Shown here: positions 23,042 through 34,180 of the stretch, one piece after another
Numbering within the stretch: position 1 is the stretch's first letter
Layout: the number at the start of each line of letters is the position of its first letter
Assembly (NCBI RefSeq): GCF_001748085.1
Contig: NZ_BBZK01000006.1
Location: 67,657-131,656, forward strand
Reading direction: 5' to 3'
Source of the DNA: Streptomyces sp. TP-A0874
Lineage (GTDB): Bacteria > Actinomycetota > Actinomycetes > Streptomycetales > Streptomycetaceae
Length of the DNA stretch: 64,000 bases
Program-made: the position numbers and the translations under genes
The notes under the pieces: generated by a model
What the model saw: only the letters and a program-made list of their open reading frames with translations
Database searches by the model: none
What the model was told of the DNA's origin: nothing

Positions 23042-23857
23042 CTACCAGGCCGGCGGACTGCTGAGACTGCGGCAGACGGCCTCGTCCAGCAGCCGGGCGG
23101 TCTCGACGACGTCGCGCTGGGAGTTGTCGATGATCGGGAGCCCGGAGCCGTACCAGCCCGCCATCCGGCCGTGGATCCGGGCGACCTCCTCGTCGCTGAG
23201 CCGCCGGTTGCCGCTGCGCTGGGCGTTCCGCTCCAGGACGATCTCCAGCCCGGGCAGCAGCACCACAGGCATCAGCCCCGGGCCGACGTGGCGCTTCCAT
23301 CCGCCCAGTCCGATCACCGGGCGGTCCGGGAAGACCGCGTCGTCGATGATGCAGGAGATGCCGTTGGCGAGGAAGTTGCGGGCGGCGAAGCCGCAGGTGC
23401 GGCGGGCGAGCCGGTACTGCGCCTCCGAGTGGTCGTTCCAGCCGGACTGCGGGTCCGCGAAGCCCGAGCGCACCCATTCGCGTACGTCGTCCAGGCTGAT
23501 GTGCGCGGTCGGCGCACCGCGGGTGTCGGCCCAGTGCCGGGCGACCGTCGTCTTGCCCGCCCCCGCCGGTCCGATCAGCAGCACCGCCACGGCGGTGCCG
23601 GCCGGGCTCGGTGCCGACTGGCCGCGCAGCGGTACCGGCGCGCCCTTCGGCAGCCGGAAGTGCCCGGTGGGCTCGGTGGACGGTGGGGCGGCGGGGGGAC
23701 GCTGCGGGGCGGGGCCGCCCCAGCCGCGGGCCGGCGGCGGGGCGGGCGGTCCCGGCTGGTTCCGTTGGAACTGCCCGCCCGAATGGGGCGGTTGGGCGCC
23801 GGGCCGCTGGTGCGAACCATGGGGTGGCGGCAGCGGAGCCCCCATCGCATGCTGCAT
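23042..23857 (-). CDS. P-loop ATP-binding protein with proline-rich N-terminus
   Basis: A 271-residue protein. Residues 1-85 are Pro/Gly/Gln-rich and look disordered (PPHSGGQFQRNQPGPPAPPP). Then comes a kinase/zeta-toxin-like P-loop domain with Walker A LLIGPAGAGKTTVARHW, a downstream HISLDDVREWVRSG and a CIIDDAVFPDR strand. It resembles the AAA_33 phosphotransferase group; the substrate is unknown. No antitoxin-like gene is adjacent, so a toxin role is not supported. The ATG at 23857 follows GGAGA; an earlier start at 24100 lacks support. The gene lies between the M24 homologue and aroQ, as in other Streptomyces. Confidence 0.82.
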   Translation of the reverse strand: MQHAMGAPLPPPHGSHQRPGAQPPHSGGQFQRNQPGPPAPPPARGWGGPAPQRPPAAPPSTEPTGHFRLPKGAPVPLRGQSAPSPAGTAVAVLLIGPAGAGKTTVARHWADTRGAPTAHISLDDVREWVRSGFADPQSGWNDHSEAQYRLARRTCGFAARNFLANGISCIIDDAVFPDRPVIGLGGWKRHVGPGLMPVVLLPGLEIVLERNAQRSGNRRLSDEEVARIHGRMAGWYGSGLPIIDNSQRDVVETARLLDEAVCRSLSSPPAW

Positions 23858-23981
23858 CCGCTGTTTCTCCGTCTCGTGCGGGCACTGACCGGTGGTGTCG
23901 AACGGCTCGGTCGGTGACGACCGAACGTTACGTCCCCCGGTCGCCGCAGTGTAAACGGTCGGCCGCCGGCCAAAGTGCCCG

Positions 23982-24422
23982 TCAGCCGCCGATGTCCTCC
24001 GCCAGGGCGCGGAGGGCGAGACGGTAGGAGTCGATGCCGAAGCCCGCCACCGTGCCCGAGGCCACCGCCGCCACCACGGAGTTGTGCCGGAACTCCTCAC
24101 GGGCGTGGGGGTTGGAGATGTGCACCTCGATCAGCGGGGCGGTGCGCTGGGCGGCCGCGTCCCGCATCCCGTAGGAGTAGTGGGTGAAGGCTCCGGGGTT
24201 GAGCACCACCGGGATCGCGCCGTCCGCGGCCTCGTGCAGCCAGCGGATCAGCTCGCCCTCGTCGTTGGTCTCCCGCACCTCCACGGCCAGGCCCAGCTCG
24301 GCGCCGAGCGCGGTGCAGGCCCGCACCAGGCCGGCGTAGGAGGTGGCCCCGTAGACATCGGGTTCCCGGGAGCCCAGCCGGCCCAGGTTCGGCCCGTTCA
24401 GGACGAGCACTCGGCGGCTCAT
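23982..24422 (-). CDS. aroQ: 3-Dehydroquinate dehydratase, type II
   Basis: Dehydrates 3-dehydroquinate to 3-dehydroshikimate. The 146-residue length and [21 protein letters not shown] mark type II; the catalytic Tyr is in DVYG and the catalytic His in [15 protein letters not shown]. The substrate loop [15 protein letters not shown] is slightly divergent from the common NPGAYTHTS form. The ATG at 24422 overlaps the aroB stop by ATGA, so aroQ closes a coupled aroC-aroK-aroB-aroQ unit. Confidence 0.95.
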   Translation of the reverse strand: MSRRVLVLNGPNLGRLGSREPDVYGATSYAGLVRACTALGAELGLAVEVRETNDEGELIRWLHEAADGAIPVVLNPGAFTHYSYGMRDAAAQRTAPLIEVHISNPHAREEFRHNSVVAAVASGTVAGFGIDSYRLALRALAEDIGG

Positions 24423-25507
24423 GCGGCGATCTCCGCGTGTGCGGCGAGCAGCACGGCGGGATCGGGCCCCTCCAGGACGACCGGCTGCGCCAGCCCCTTC
24501 AGCACGATGAACCGCAGCAGGTCGCCGCGGGACTTCTTGTCCACCTTCATGGTCTCCAGCAGCTTGGGCCACTGGTCACCGCGGTAGGTGGTGGGCAGGC
24601 CGACGGATTCGAGGACGCCGCGGTGGCGGTCCGCGGTCGCGTCGTCCAGCCGACCGGTGATCCGTCCCAACTCGGCGGCGAAGACCATCCCGACCGAGAC
24701 GGCCGCGCCGTGCCGCCAGCGGTAGTTCTCGTTCTTCTCGATGGCGTGGGCGAGCGTGTGCCCGTAGTTCAGGATCTCGCGGAGCCCCGCCTCCCTGAGG
24801 TCCGCGGAGACCACCTCGGCCTTCACCCGGATGGAGCGCTCGACCAGTTCGGCGGTGGCCGGCCCCTGCGGGGTGCGGGCCGCGGCCGGGTCCCGCTCGA
24901 TCAGGTCCAGGATGACCGGGTCGGCGATGAAGCCCGCCTTGATGATCTCCGCGAGCCCGCTGACGTAGTCGTGGGTGGGCAGCGTCTCCAGGCTGGCGAG
25001 GTCGCAGAGGACCCCGGCGGGGGGATGGAAGGCACCGACGAGGTTCTTACCCTCCGCGGTGTTGATGCCGGTCTTCCCCCCGACGGCGGCGTCGACCATG
25101 CCGAGGACGGTGGTGGGCACCGCGATCCAGCGCACACCGCGCAGCCAGGTCGCCGCGACGAATCCGGCGAGGTCGGTGGTCGCCCCCCCGCCGACGCCGA
25201 CGATGACGTCGGTCCGGGTGAAACCGGTCTGGCCGAGCGCCTTCCAGCAGTAGGCCGCCACCTCTGCGGTCTTCGCGTCCTCGGCGTCGGGCAGTTGGAC
25301 GGCGATGGTCCGGTAGCCCCGGGCGGCGAGCTCCTCACGGATCGCCTCCCCGGTGGCGGTCAGGGCCTCCGGGTGGAGCACCGCGACCCGCCGGGCGGAC
25401 CCGACCAGATCCGGCAGTTCGGCGAGCAGGCGGCGGCCGACGAGCACCGGGTACGGGTCGCTGTCCGCGGTGCCGCCGACTTCGATACGGAGCGGGGTGT
25501 CGGTCAT
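24419..25507 (-). CDS. aroB: 3-Dehydroquinate synthase
   Basis: Converts DAHP to 3-dehydroquinate using NAD and a divalent metal. The 362-residue protein has [20 protein letters not shown] (NAD), [20 protein letters not shown], the metal-ligand [10 protein letters not shown] (Glu) and [11 protein letters not shown] (His). It overlaps both aroK and aroQ by 4 bases, indicating one polycistronic message. Confidence 0.97.
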   Translation of the reverse strand: MTDTPLRIEVGGTADSDPYPVLVGRRLLAELPDLVGSARRVAVLHPEALTATGEAIREELAARGYRTIAVQLPDAEDAKTAEVAAYCWKALGQTGFTRTDVIVGVGGGATTDLAGFVAATWLRGVRWIAVPTTVLGMVDAAVGGKTGINTAEGKNLVGAFHPPAGVLCDLASLETLPTHDYVSGLAEIIKAGFIADPVILDLIERDPAAARTPQGPATAELVERSIRVKAEVVSADLREAGLREILNYGHTLAHAIEKNENYRWRHGAAVSVGMVFAAELGRITGRLDDATADRHRGVLESVGLPTTYRGDQWPKLLETMKVDKKSRGDLLRFIVLKGLAQPVVLEGPDPAVLLAAHAEIAA

Positions 25508-26040
25508 GTCGGGTTCTCCGTGCCCGTTGCGGGCAGTCTCAGTTCCAGGGCGTCGAGGACCGCGTCGACGACCTCCTGCGGGGTGTGGTCACCGGTGCTG
25601 ACCACCGCGCGGGCCACCTGGGTGTAGAGCGGCCGCCGCTCCTCCATCAGGGTGCGCCACTGCTGGCGCGGGTTGACGGCGAGCAGCGGGCGCGGGGCGT
25701 CGAGTCCGACCCGCTTGACCGCGTCGGCCAGGGCCACGTCCAGGAAGACGACGGGCAGTCCGAGGAGGAGTTCCCGGGTGCGCCGGTCCATGATCGCGCC
25801 GCCCCCGAGCGAGAGCACTCCGGGGTGTTCGGCGACCGCGGCCCGCACCGCCTCCCGCTCCAGTTCCCGGAAGTGCGGTTCGCCTTCGCTGAAGAAGATC
25901 TCCGGGATGGGCTTGCCGGCACGTTCCTCGACGTCCCGGTCGGTGTCCCGGTAGTCGGTGCCGAGCCGTTCGGCGAGGAGCGAGCCGACGGTCGTCTTTC
26001 CCGCACCGGGCGGACCCACGAGGACGGCCACCGGCGTCAT
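25504..26040 (-). CDS. aroK: Shikimate kinase
   Basis: Phosphorylates shikimate at O3. The 178-residue protein has Walker [21 protein letters not shown], the [11 protein letters not shown] shikimate-binding segment, [14 protein letters not shown] and [14 protein letters not shown]. It overlaps aroC by ATGA and aroB by ATGA. Confidence 0.96.
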   Translation of the reverse strand: MTPVAVLVGPPGAGKTTVGSLLAERLGTDYRDTDRDVEERAGKPIPEIFFSEGEPHFRELEREAVRAAVAEHPGVLSLGGGAIMDRRTRELLLGLPVVFLDVALADAVKRVGLDAPRPLLAVNPRQQWRTLMEERRPLYTQVARAVVSTGDHTPQEVVDAVLDALELRLPATGTENPT

Positions 26041-27254
26041 CGGATGGCCAGCCCGTCGAGGAAGGAGCGGACGTTGCGGCGGGTCTCGACGAGCGAGTCA
26101 CCACCGAACTTCTCGGCGACCGCGTCCGCGAGTACGAGTCCGACCATCGCCTCGGCGACGATGCCGGCGGCGGGCACCGCACACACGTCCGAGCGCTGGT
26201 GGTGGGCCTTGGCGGGCTCCCCACTGGCGACGTCGATGGTGGCCAGCGCCCGCGGGACGGTGGCGATGGGCTTCATCGCTGCGCGCACCCGCAGCAGTTC
26301 ACCGGTGGACAGACCGCCCTCCGTACCGCCGGAGCGGCCGGAGGTGCGCCGGACGGCGCCGGGCACGGCCCCGCCCTCCCCCGCGGACCCGGGGTCGGCG
26401 AAGACGATCTCGTCGTGGGCCTGGGAGCCGGGGACCCGGGCCAGCTCGAAGCCGTCGCCGATCTCCACCCCCTTGATCGCCTGGATGCCCATGAGCGCCG
26501 CTGCGAGCCGGGCGTCGAGTCGGCGGTCCCAGTGGACGTGCGCGCCGAGGCCCACCGGAACGCCGTGGGCCACTACCTCGACGACGCCACCGAGGGTGTC
26601 TCCGTCGCGGTGCGCCTGGTCGATCTCGGCGACCATCGCCTTGCTGGCGTCGGGGTCCAGGCAGCGCACCGGATCGGCGTCCAGCCGTTCGACGTCCTCG
26701 GGTCGGGGGACCAGCCCCTTGGGAGCCTTGGCGCCGGCCAACTCGACGACGTGCGAGACGATCTCGATGCCGGCCGTCTCCTTGAGATAGGAGCGGGCTA
26801 CCACCCCGAGCGCGACCCGGGCGGCGGTCTCCCGGGCGCTGGCCCGCTCCAGGATCGGGCGCGCCTCATCAAAGCCGTACTTCTGCATCCCGGCGAGGTC
26901 CGCGTGGCCCGGCCGGGGCCGGGTCAGTGGGGCGTTGCGTGCCAGACCGTCGAGTTCCGCGGGGTCGACCGGGTCGGCTGCCATCACCTTCTCCCACTTG
27001 GGCCACTCGGTGTTGCCGACCATGACGGCCACCGGCGACCCCAGGGTCAGGCCGTGGCGCACCCCCCCGAGGAAGGTGACCTCGTCACGTTCGAACTTCA
27101 TCCGGGCCCCGCGGCCGTACCCCAGTCGCCGTCTGGCGAGGGCGTCCGCCACCATCTCGGTGGTGATCGGCACCCCCGCCGGGAGCCCTTCCAGCGTCGC
27201 GACCAGTGCCGGTCCGTGCGACTCTCCGGCGGTCAGCCAGCGCAACCTGCTCAA
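26037..27254 (-). CDS. aroC: Chorismate synthase
   Basis: Forms chorismate from EPSP with reduced FMN. The 405-residue protein carries all three family signatures: [18 protein letters not shown] near the start, [18 protein letters not shown] in the middle and [18 protein letters not shown] near the end. It is first in the coupled aroC-K-B-Q unit. EPSP synthase (aroA) is not in this window. Confidence 0.97.
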   Translation of the reverse strand: MSRLRWLTAGESHGPALVATLEGLPAGVPITTEMVADALARRRLGYGRGARMKFERDEVTFLGGVRHGLTLGSPVAVMVGNTEWPKWEKVMAADPVDPAELDGLARNAPLTRPRPGHADLAGMQKYGFDEARPILERASARETAARVALGVVARSYLKETAGIEIVSHVVELAGAKAPKGLVPRPEDVERLDADPVRCLDPDASKAMVAEIDQAHRDGDTLGGVVEVVAHGVPVGLGAHVHWDRRLDARLAAALMGIQAIKGVEIGDGFELARVPGSQAHDEIVFADPGSAGEGGAVPGAVRRTSGRSGGTEGGLSTGELLRVRAAMKPIATVPRALATIDVASGEPAKAHHQRSDVCAVPAAGIVAEAMVGLVLADAVAEKFGGDSLVETRRNVRSFLDGLAIR

Positions 27255-27355
27255 CGGTTCTCCCTCATGCTCGCACCAAGGACTGCGGCGCGAACCGGTG
27301 CGCGGCCCGGCCCGCCGACCTCGATCCTGCCATGTCCCGGTGATCCTTCCGGACG

Positions 27356-27376
27356 CCCGTCCACAGGCCGGACGGG
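27356..27376. terminator. Small hairpin downstream of aroE
   Basis: A 7-bp stem CCCGTCC/GGACGGG with a 7-base loop lies 12 bases after the aroE stop. It may separate aroE from the aroC-K-B-Q unit. Confidence 0.5.
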
Positions 27377-27388
27377 TGTGGCCGGGGC

Positions 27389-28225
27389 TCAGTCCGCCGA
27401 GCGGTCCGCCAGCGCCTGCTCGCCGGCGGCTCGCATCGCGGCCAGCGGGCCCGGAGACCGTCCGGTCATCTCCTCCACCTGGAGCACCGCCTGGTGCACC
27501 AGGAGGTCGAGTCCGCCGAGGACCGTCCCGCCGTGCGAGGACCAGGCCGCCGCGAGTCGGGTCGGCCAGGGCTCGTACAGCACGTCGAAGAGGGTGCCGG
27601 GGGTCTCCGGAACTGCTGTGGCCAGCGAGTCGGTGGCGCCGACCGGTGTGGTGGCGATCACCAGCGGTGCCCCCAGCCCCTCGTCGGCCCTGGACCAGTC
27701 GGCGGTCCGGACGGGCACGCCCAGCCGCTCGCCCCAGCCCCGCATCTCGTCGGCCCGGGCGGCGCTGCGCACGTAGCAGGTCACCTCGCCGGTGCAGACG
27801 TGGGCCAGCGCGGCGAGCGCCGAGGAGGCCGTGGCCCCGGCGCCGAGCACGGTGGCACCGGCGACCCGTTCCACACCGCGTTCCCGTAGCGCGGCGACCA
27901 TCCCGGGGATGTCGGTGTTGTCACCGAGCCGGCGGCCGCCCGGGGTGAGGACGACGGTGTTGACCGCCTCCACGGACGCCGCGGTGTCGCTGACCCCGTC
28001 GAGCAGCGGGATGACCGCCCGCTTCAGCGGCATGGTCAGCGAGAGTCCGGCCCAGGAGGCGTCGAGGCCGTCGAGGAATCCGGGGAGGCCGGTTTCGTCC
28101 ACCTCGAAGCGGTCGTACCGCCAGCCGGTCAGCCCCAGCGCCCGGTACGCGGCCCGGTGCAGCACCGGGGAGAGCGAGTGCGTGATCGGCGATCCGAGGA
28201 CCGCCGCGCGGAGTGCCCCGCTCAT
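27389..28225 (-). CDS. aroE: Shikimate dehydrogenase
   Basis: Reduces 3-dehydroshikimate with NADPH. The 278-residue protein has [20 protein letters not shown] (substrate binding), the catalytic Lys in [25 protein letters not shown] and the Rossmann [30 protein letters not shown] near the C-terminus is standard. It overlaps mltG by ATGA. Confidence 0.95.
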   Translation of the reverse strand: MSGALRAAVLGSPITHSLSPVLHRAAYRALGLTGWRYDRFEVDETGLPGFLDGLDASWAGLSLTMPLKRAVIPLLDGVSDTAASVEAVNTVVLTPGGRRLGDNTDIPGMVAALRERGVERVAGATVLGAGATASSALAALAHVCTGEVTCYVRSAARADEMRGWGERLGVPVRTADWSRADEGLGAPLVIATTPVGATDSLATAVPETPGTLFDVLYEPWPTRLAAAWSSHGGTVLGGLDLLVHQAVLQVEEMTGRSPGPLAAMRAAGEQALADRSAD

Positions 28226-30027
28226 CGGCCAGCCTGCTCGTTGTACTTCTCCACGTTCCGCTGGTGCTCAGCGTAGGTCTCGGAGAAGACGGTGTTGTCC
28301 GCGGAGATCGAGACGAAGAAGTACCAGTTCCCCTTCGCCGGGTGGAGCGCCGCCTCCAGTGCCTCGGCCCCGGGGTTCCCGATCGGGCCCGGCGGCAGGC
28401 CGAACTCGCTGTAGGTGTTGTACGGGTGGTCGAACTGCCGCATGGTCGAGGGGGAGGGCAGGTCCAGGGTGCTCTGCTTCTTGGCGTAGTTGTAGGTGGA
28501 GTCGAAGTCGAGCCTTCCGTTGGTCTCCGGATTGCCCTTCTCCAGCCGGTTGTAGACGACTCGGGCGACCTTCTCGAAGTCGTGCTTGTACTTGCCTTCG
28601 GCCTGCACCAGGCTGGCGACGGTGATGAGCTGGCGGGGCGAGTCGAGGTCCAGTTCCTCCGCCTGGGCCTCGAGGTCGTCCCCGTACTCCTTCTTCGCCC
28701 GGGCCACCATCTGCCGGAGCACCTCCTCCGGTGTGCTGTCCCCGCTCACGCTGTACTGCGCGGGGAAGAGGAAGCCTTCGTTCGGATCCTCCACCTGCTC
28801 GCCGTCCATCCACGAGGGCACGCCGAGGTCCTCCTCCGCCGCGACCTTGGCGGTGGTGCCGGACTTCACCGAGAGCTTCTTGTCGATGGCCGCGTAGATC
28901 TGGCTCGCACGCCAGCCCTCCGGGATGGTCAGCACGTTGCGGCTGGCGGGGTCGACCATCATCTTCACCGCCGCGGCGCCCGACATCTTCTTCTTCAGCG
29001 TGTAGGTGCCGGGCTGGATCAGTCCGCCCTTGGGGTTGTCGCCCGCCGCCTCCACGAAGGCCTCGACGCTCTTGACCACGCCCGCTTCCTTCAGGATCCG
29101 CCCCATCTCGCCGGTCCCGGCACCCTCCGGGATCTCCACCCGCGCCTCACCCGAGCCCTGCCCCGAGAAGTCCGGAGCCGCTCCGAAGTGCTCCTGCCAG
29201 AACTGGTAGCCGAGGTAGCCGGCACCGCCGACCGCTCCGCTGAGCACCACGGCGACGACCAGGCAGGCCACCCCGCTCCGCCGCTTCGGTTTCCGCTTCT
29301 GCTTGCCCCGCCGTGCCGACCGGCGACCCGGCGGCGGGCCGTCCTCCTCCTCGGGATCGTCGGGCTCGTACCCTGCGGTCTCCCGGGCGTCGACCGGGGC
29401 GTCGTTGAAGAAGGGGTGGTCCTCCTCCGGCTCGTCAGCCCACTCCGGCGGCGCGTCGGGGCCCGCCGGCCCGCCGTCCGGCGTCGGGTGGCTCGGCTGC
29501 CCGACGCCGTACGGCTCGGCCTGGTGCGGGAAGCCCTGGAGGGGCTGATTCCCCGGTGCGCCGTACCGCTGCTCCCGGTGGCCGCCGTCCGGTTCGGGGT
29601 AGGAGGGGCCGGGGCCGTAGGGGTCCTGGGGGAAGACCGGCTGGGCCGGAGAGTGGACCGCGGGGTACTGGCCGGTCGAAGTGGCGCCGTACAACTGCTC
29701 GCCGTAGCCGACCTGGTGGGTCCCGTACGGGTCACCGGGCTGCTGCCCGGTGTACTGCTCCGCGGGACCGCCACCCGGGCCCGGGTGGTATCCGGGCCCG
29801 CTGGGCTGGGCGCCGTCCCAACCGTACGGCGCGGCTCCGCCGGGGTGCTGCTGGTCCGGATAGCCACCGGGGTGGGCCGCCCACCCCGTCTGCTGCTCCG
29901 GGTGCTGCCAGTCTCCGTACCCCCCATGGCCGTTGGGGGCCTGCTGCGCCTCCCAGGCCTGGTCCCCGTAGAGGGGGTCCTCAGGGTGCCACGGCACTGA
30001 TCCCGGGCCCCGGCCATAGTCAGTCAT
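28222..30027 (-). CDS. mltG: Endolytic peptidoglycan transglycosylase MltG
   Basis: Cleaves nascent glycan strands at the membrane to set their length. The 601-residue protein is unusually long because residues 1-250 form a Tyr/Gln/Gly/Pro-rich, probably disordered cytoplasmic tail ending in a basic stretch (RRGKQKRKPKRR). One membrane helix follows (SGVACLVVAVVLSGAVGGAG, about 251-275), then a LysM-like module (TYTLKKKMSGAAAVKMM) and the YceG catalytic domain with SLVQAEGKYKHDFEKVARV; Glu477 aligns with the catalytic Glu. The ATG at 30027 follows GGGGATCG. It lies between ruvX and aroE. Confidence 0.92.
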   Translation of the reverse strand: MTDYGRGPGSVPWHPEDPLYGDQAWEAQQAPNGHGGYGDWQHPEQQTGWAAHPGGYPDQQHPGGAAPYGWDGAQPSGPGYHPGPGGGPAEQYTGQQPGDPYGTHQVGYGEQLYGATSTGQYPAVHSPAQPVFPQDPYGPGPSYPEPDGGHREQRYGAPGNQPLQGFPHQAEPYGVGQPSHPTPDGGPAGPDAPPEWADEPEEDHPFFNDAPVDARETAGYEPDDPEEEDGPPPGRRSARRGKQKRKPKRRSGVACLVVAVVLSGAVGGAGYLGYQFWQEHFGAAPDFSGQGSGEARVEIPEGAGTGEMGRILKEAGVVKSVEAFVEAAGDNPKGGLIQPGTYTLKKKMSGAAAVKMMVDPASRNVLTIPEGWRASQIYAAIDKKLSVKSGTTAKVAAEEDLGVPSWMDGEQVEDPNEGFLFPAQYSVSGDSTPEEVLRQMVARAKKEYGDDLEAQAEELDLDSPRQLITVASLVQAEGKYKHDFEKVARVVYNRLEKGNPETNGRLDFDSTYNYAKKQSTLDLPSPSTMRQFDHPYNTYSEFGLPPGPIGNPGAEALEAALHPAKGNWYFFVSISADNTVFSETYAEHQRNVEKYNEQAGR

Positions 30028-30152
30028 CGATCCCCTAGAGCTGCGAGGCAGCACCGGTCGCCCAGGTCTGCCTCGGGTCCGGACCGCCTCATGAGTTAGG
30101 TGCACCACTGTTCGAGCGTTGATGTGGCGCGCGAAACGTTACCGCATCGCGA

Positions 30153-30638
30153 TCAGCCGACCGCTTCAACGCCTTCCCCAGGGGGCTCCCCCGAACTCCG
30201 CTCGGCTTCCAGGGCGTTCTGCAGGATGATCACCGCTGCCGCCTGGTCGACGACGGACCGGCCCTTCCTGGCGTTCCTGCCGGCGGCTCGAAGCCCCTGT
30301 GCGGCGGTGACGGTGCTCATGCGTTCGTCGACGAGCCGCACCGGCACCGGAGCCACGGCGGCGGCGAGCAGCCGGGCGAAGTCCCTGACCTTCGCCGCGG
30401 CCGGCCCCTCCCGCCCGTTGAGCGAGCGGGGCAGCCCCACCACGACCTCGATCGGCTCGTACTCCTCGACCAGCGCCGCCAACCGCCGCCGGGCGGCCGG
30501 AGCGTCCCGCCCCGGCACCGTCTCCACCGGCGTGGCCAGGATGCCGTCGGGGTCGCAGGAGGCCACGCCGATCCGTACGTCCCCGACGTCGATGCCGAGT
30601 CTCCGGCCGCGCCGCGGCTGCCCTTCCAGCGCCCTCAT
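30153..30638 (-). CDS. ruvX: RuvX/YqgF family RNase H-fold nuclease
   Basis: A putative pre-16S rRNA nuclease or Holliday-junction resolvase homologue. The 161-residue protein begins [18 protein letters not shown], has [17 protein letters not shown] and [17 protein letters not shown], and ends with [15 protein letters not shown]. These provide the acidic residues of the RNase H fold. The ATG at 30638 overlaps the alaS stop by ATGA. Confidence 0.93.
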   Translation of the reverse strand: MRALEGQPRRGRRLGIDVGDVRIGVASCDPDGILATPVETVPGRDAPAARRRLAALVEEYEPIEVVVGLPRSLNGREGPAAAKVRDFARLLAAAVAPVPVRLVDERMSTVTAAQGLRAAGRNARKGRSVVDQAAAVIILQNALEAERSSGEPPGEGVEAVG

Positions 30639-33301
30639 ACCCGGTCGGCCACCAACCGCTCCACGGCGGCCACCGCGTCGTCGATGGCGGACGGGTTCTG
30701 GCCGCCACCCTGGGCGATGTCGTCCTTGCCTCCGCCGCCGCCCCCGAGGGTCTTGGCCGCGGTGCGGACCAGCTCGCCCGCCTTCACGCCGCGCTCACGG
30801 GCCGCCTCGTTGGTGGCGATGACGGTGAGCGGGCGGTCCTTGACCACGGTGAACAGGGCCACCACGGCCGGCCGGCCGCCCTGGATCCGGCCCCGGACGT
30901 CCAGCACCAGCTTCCGCAGGTCGTCGGCGCCGGTGCCGTCGGGCACCCGCCCGGTGGCCAGCGCCACCCCGCGGACGTCCTTGGCCCCCTCGGCGAGACC
31001 GGCGGCCGCCTGCAGCACCTTCTCGGCGCGGAACCGCTCGATCTCCTTCTCGGCCTCCCGAAGCCGGCCGAGCATGTCCGAGATCTTCTCCGGTAGCTCC
31101 TCGGAACGCCCCTTGAGCAGCCCGGTGAGCTGCGAGACGATCGTGTGCTCGCGCGCGAGGAACTGGTAGGCGTCCACACCCACGAGGGCTTCGACCCGCC
31201 GCACCCCCGAACCGATCGACGATTCGCCGAGCAGCTTGACCAGTCCGAGCTGAGCGGTGTTGTGGACGTGCGTGCCACCGCACAGCTCCTTGGAGAAGTC
31301 ACCGATGGTGACCACCCGCACACGGTCGCCGTACTTCTCACCGAACTCGGCGATGGCGCCCTGCTTCTTGGCCTCCGTCATCGACATCACCTCGGCGGTG
31401 ACGTCGAGATCCCGGGCGAGCACCTCGTTGATCTTCTGCTCCACGTCCAGCAGCACGCTGCCGGCCACCGCCGTCGGCGAGCCGAAGTCGAAGCGGAAGC
31501 GGCCTGGCGAGTTCTCCGAACCGGCCTGGGCGGCGGTGGGGCCGAGCGCGTCGCGCAGCGCCTGGTGGGTCAGGTGGGTGGCGCTGTGCGCACGGGCGAT
31601 GGAGCGCCGGCGGGTGACGTCGATGCGGGCCTCCGCAGCGGCGCCCACGGTGACCTCACCGACCTGGACGACACCCTTGTGCACGCTGACGCCCGGCACC
31701 GGCTGCTGGACGTCGCGCACCTCGATGACCGCGCCGCTGTCGATCCGGATGCGCCCGGTGTCGGCGAGTTGCCCGCCGCCCTCGGCGTAGAAGGGGGTGC
31801 GGTCGAGGACCACCTCCACCTCGTCGCCTTCCTGGGCCGCGGGTGAGGGTGCGCCGCCCACCAGGAGGCCGACGACGGTCGCCTCGCCCTCGGTGTCGGT
31901 GTAACCGGTGAAGACGGTGGCGCCGGAGCGGTCGGCGACCTCGCGGTAGGCCGAGAGGTCGGCATGGCCCTGCTTCTTGGCCATGGCGTCGGCCTTGGCG
32001 CGCTCCCGCTGCTCCTTCATCAGCCGGCGGAAACCGTCCTCGTCGACCGAGAGGCCCTGCTCGGCCGCCATCTCCAGGGTGAGGTCGATGGGGAAGCCCC
32101 AGGTGTCGTGGAGCAGGAACGCCTTGTCCCCGGCGAGCACCCGGCCGCCGGCGGCCTTGGTCTCGGCCACCGCGGTGTCGAGGATGTTGGTGCCCGTCTT
32201 GAGGGTCTTGAGGAAGGCCGCCTCCTCACTGAGGGCGACCGTCTCGATGCGCCTGCGGTCCTCCAGCAGCTCCGGGTACTGCTGGCCCATCGTGGCGAGC
32301 ACGGTGTCGACGAGTTCGCCGACGACCGGGCCGGTGGCCCCCAGCAGGCGCATGTTCCGGACGGCCCGCCGCATGATGCGGCGCAGCACGTAGCCCCGGC
32401 CCTCGTTGCCGGGCGCGACCCCGTCGCCGATGAGCATGACGGAGGTGCGCAGGTGGTCGGCGACCACCCGGAGCGAGACGTCGGAGTCCTCGCTGTCGCC
32501 GTAGCGGACTCCGGTGAGTTCGCTCGCCTTGTCCATGACGACCCGGAGGGTGTCGGTCTCGAACATGTTCCGCACGCCCTGCAGGATCATCGCCAGGCGT
32601 TCGAGGCCGAGGCCGGTGTCGATGTTCTTGCTGGGCAGTTCACCGAGGATCGGGTAGTCCTTGCCGGCGCCGGGGCCGCGCTCGTACTGCATGAAGACCA
32701 GGTTCCAGATCTCCACGTAGCGCTCGTCGTTGACCGCCGGCCCGCCCTCCTCACCGAACTCCGGGCCGCGGTCGTAGTTGATCTCCGAGCAGGGGCCGCA
32801 GGGGCCGGGCACGCCCATGTCCCAGTAGTTGTCCTCCTTGCCCAGACGCTGGATGCGCTCGGCGGGGACCCCGATGACCTCCCGCCAGATCCGGTCGGCC
32901 TCGTCGTCCTCCTCGTAGACGGTGATCCACAACCGCTCCGGGTCGAGGCCGTAGCCGCCGTCGGCGACCGGGCCGGTCAGCAGCTCCCAGGCGTACTTGG
33001 CCGCGCCTTCCTTGAAGTAGTCGCCGAAGGAGAAGTTGCCGCACATCTGGAAGAAGGTGCCGTGCCGGGTGGTCTTGCCGACCTCTTCGATGTCCGGGGT
33101 GCGTACGCACTTCTGCACGCTGGTGGCGCGGGCGAAGGGCGGTGTGACCTCACCGAGGAGGTACGGCTTGAAGGGCACCATGCCGGCCGGCACCAGCAGC
33201 AGCGTCGGATCGTCCGCGATCACGGACGCCGACGGGACGACGGTGTGTCCCCGCTCCTCGAAGAAGCGCAGCCAGCGACGGCGGATTTCAGCCGACTCCA
33301 T
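30635..33301 (-). CDS. alaS: Alanyl-tRNA synthetase
   Basis: Charges tRNA-Ala and edits misacylated Ser/Gly. The 888-residue protein has the class II catalytic domain ([40 protein letters not shown]), the editing-domain zinc motif HSATH plus CGGTH, and a C-terminal C-Ala domain ([16 protein letters not shown]). It starts one base into the stop of the downstream-numbered DUF6167 gene (TGATG), so the genes are coupled. Confidence 0.97.
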   Translation of the reverse strand: MESAEIRRRWLRFFEERGHTVVPSASVIADDPTLLLVPAGMVPFKPYLLGEVTPPFARATSVQKCVRTPDIEEVGKTTRHGTFFQMCGNFSFGDYFKEGAAKYAWELLTGPVADGGYGLDPERLWITVYEEDDEADRIWREVIGVPAERIQRLGKEDNYWDMGVPGPCGPCSEINYDRGPEFGEEGGPAVNDERYVEIWNLVFMQYERGPGAGKDYPILGELPSKNIDTGLGLERLAMILQGVRNMFETDTLRVVMDKASELTGVRYGDSEDSDVSLRVVADHLRTSVMLIGDGVAPGNEGRGYVLRRIMRRAVRNMRLLGATGPVVGELVDTVLATMGQQYPELLEDRRRIETVALSEEAAFLKTLKTGTNILDTAVAETKAAGGRVLAGDKAFLLHDTWGFPIDLTLEMAAEQGLSVDEDGFRRLMKEQRERAKADAMAKKQGHADLSAYREVADRSGATVFTGYTDTEGEATVVGLLVGGAPSPAAQEGDEVEVVLDRTPFYAEGGGQLADTGRIRIDSGAVIEVRDVQQPVPGVSVHKGVVQVGEVTVGAAAEARIDVTRRRSIARAHSATHLTHQALRDALGPTAAQAGSENSPGRFRFDFGSPTAVAGSVLLDVEQKINEVLARDLDVTAEVMSMTEAKKQGAIAEFGEKYGDRVRVVTIGDFSKELCGGTHVHNTAQLGLVKLLGESSIGSGVRRVEALVGVDAYQFLAREHTIVSQLTGLLKGRSEELPEKISDMLGRLREAEKEIERFRAEKVLQAAAGLAEGAKDVRGVALATGRVPDGTGADDLRKLVLDVRGRIQGGRPAVVALFTVVKDRPLTVIATNEAARERGVKAGELVRTAAKTLGGGGGGKDDIAQGGGQNPSAIDDAVAAVERLVADRV

Positions 33302-33624
33302 CAGTGGTCCTCATTCCGGTCGTTCGAGGTGGGAAGGTTGTTCCGGTCCTGCGGGACCGGACGGGACGGTCCGGGCAGCTCCCTCGGTCCCCCGGCCCCG
33401 GCCGCGATGCCCAGGGCGTCGTTGAGTTCGAGCTCGCGGCGGGCCATCTCCGCCTTGACGTCGAGGGCGAACTCCTTGAGGCGGTGGCCGGTTTCGACGG
33501 CCTTGTCCGCCGCCTGCACGGCGAGGTTCTCGGGGGTCAGCCGGCGGAGTCGGCGTTGGACCTTGGCGGTGGCCCAGACGCCTGCCGCAGCACCGGCGGT
33601 GAACCAGAAAGCCCGGCGGAACAT
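33301..33624 (-). CDS. Small conserved protein with N-terminal hydrophobic segment (DUF6167-like)
   Basis: A 107-residue protein. A short hydrophobic segment ([17 protein letters not shown], residues about 6-22) is followed by an amphipathic helix rich in Arg/Glu/Ala ([20 protein letters not shown]) and a polar tail. It matches a family seen upstream of alaS in Streptomyces, of unknown role. It lies 7 bases from the DUF948 gene and overlaps alaS by one base. Confidence 0.8.
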   Translation of the reverse strand: MFRRAFWFTAGAAAGVWATAKVQRRLRRLTPENLAVQAADKAVETGHRLKEFALDVKAEMARRELELNDALGIAAGAGGPRELPGPSRPVPQDRNNLPTSNDRNEDH

Positions 33625-33631
33625 CGCTGCC

Positions 33632-34075
33632 TCAGTCCTTTCGACCGCGCCCGCGCCAGCCCCCCCGGCGCGGTGACGGCAGGGTACGGGAGACGATCAC
33701 GGAGCGGGGCCGGTCGGTCCGCGGTCCGCGGTCCTGCCGGCCGAGCGCGCGTCGGACGCCGTAGCCGAAGGCGGCGACCTTGACCAGGGGGCCGCCGAAG
33801 GTGGAGGCCACGGTGGAGGAGAGCGCGGAGGCGTTGGAGGTGACCTCCTGGACGTCGGTGGTGATCGCGTCGACCCGGTCCAGTTGGCTCTGTGCGGACC
33901 GCACGGTCGCGGAGGCCTCGTTGAGGAGCGGGACGGCCCGCTCCGAGACCTCGGACACCAGCAGGGTGGCAGCCCTGAGCACCTGCGCGAGCCTCACCAG
34001 CACCACGGCGAGGAACGACACCAGGATCGCCCAGAAGACAGCCACGAGGATCCCGGCCACCTCTCCACCGGACAC
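33632..34075 (-). CDS. DUF948 membrane protein
   Basis: A 147-residue protein with an N-terminal membrane helix (VAGILVAVFWAILVSFLAVV, about 6-26) and a helical stretch typical of DUF948 (VSERAVPLLNEASATVRSAQ, then TDVQEVTSNASALSSTVAST), similar to methyl-accepting linker helices. The tail is Arg-rich. The start is the GTG at 34075. It is the first gene of the unit running to alaS. Family function is unknown. Confidence 0.85.
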   Translation of the reverse strand: MSGGEVAGILVAVFWAILVSFLAVVLVRLAQVLRAATLLVSEVSERAVPLLNEASATVRSAQSQLDRVDAITTDVQEVTSNASALSSTVASTFGGPLVKVAAFGYGVRRALGRQDRGPRTDRPRSVIVSRTLPSPRRGGWRGRGRKD

Positions 34076-34180
34076 GTTCGCACCGCTCCCTGTAGTCGAA
34101 GATCGCCGCCACCGGGCGCGGACTTCCGGTCCGCCTGATCCGGGACGGCGGTCTTGACCTTATCGCGCGAGGAGGGCGCG

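Noticed and set aside
23042..23857. Zeta-type toxin of a toxin-antitoxin pair
   Set aside because: Neighbours are core metabolic genes with no small antitoxin frame; the location is conserved in relatives.
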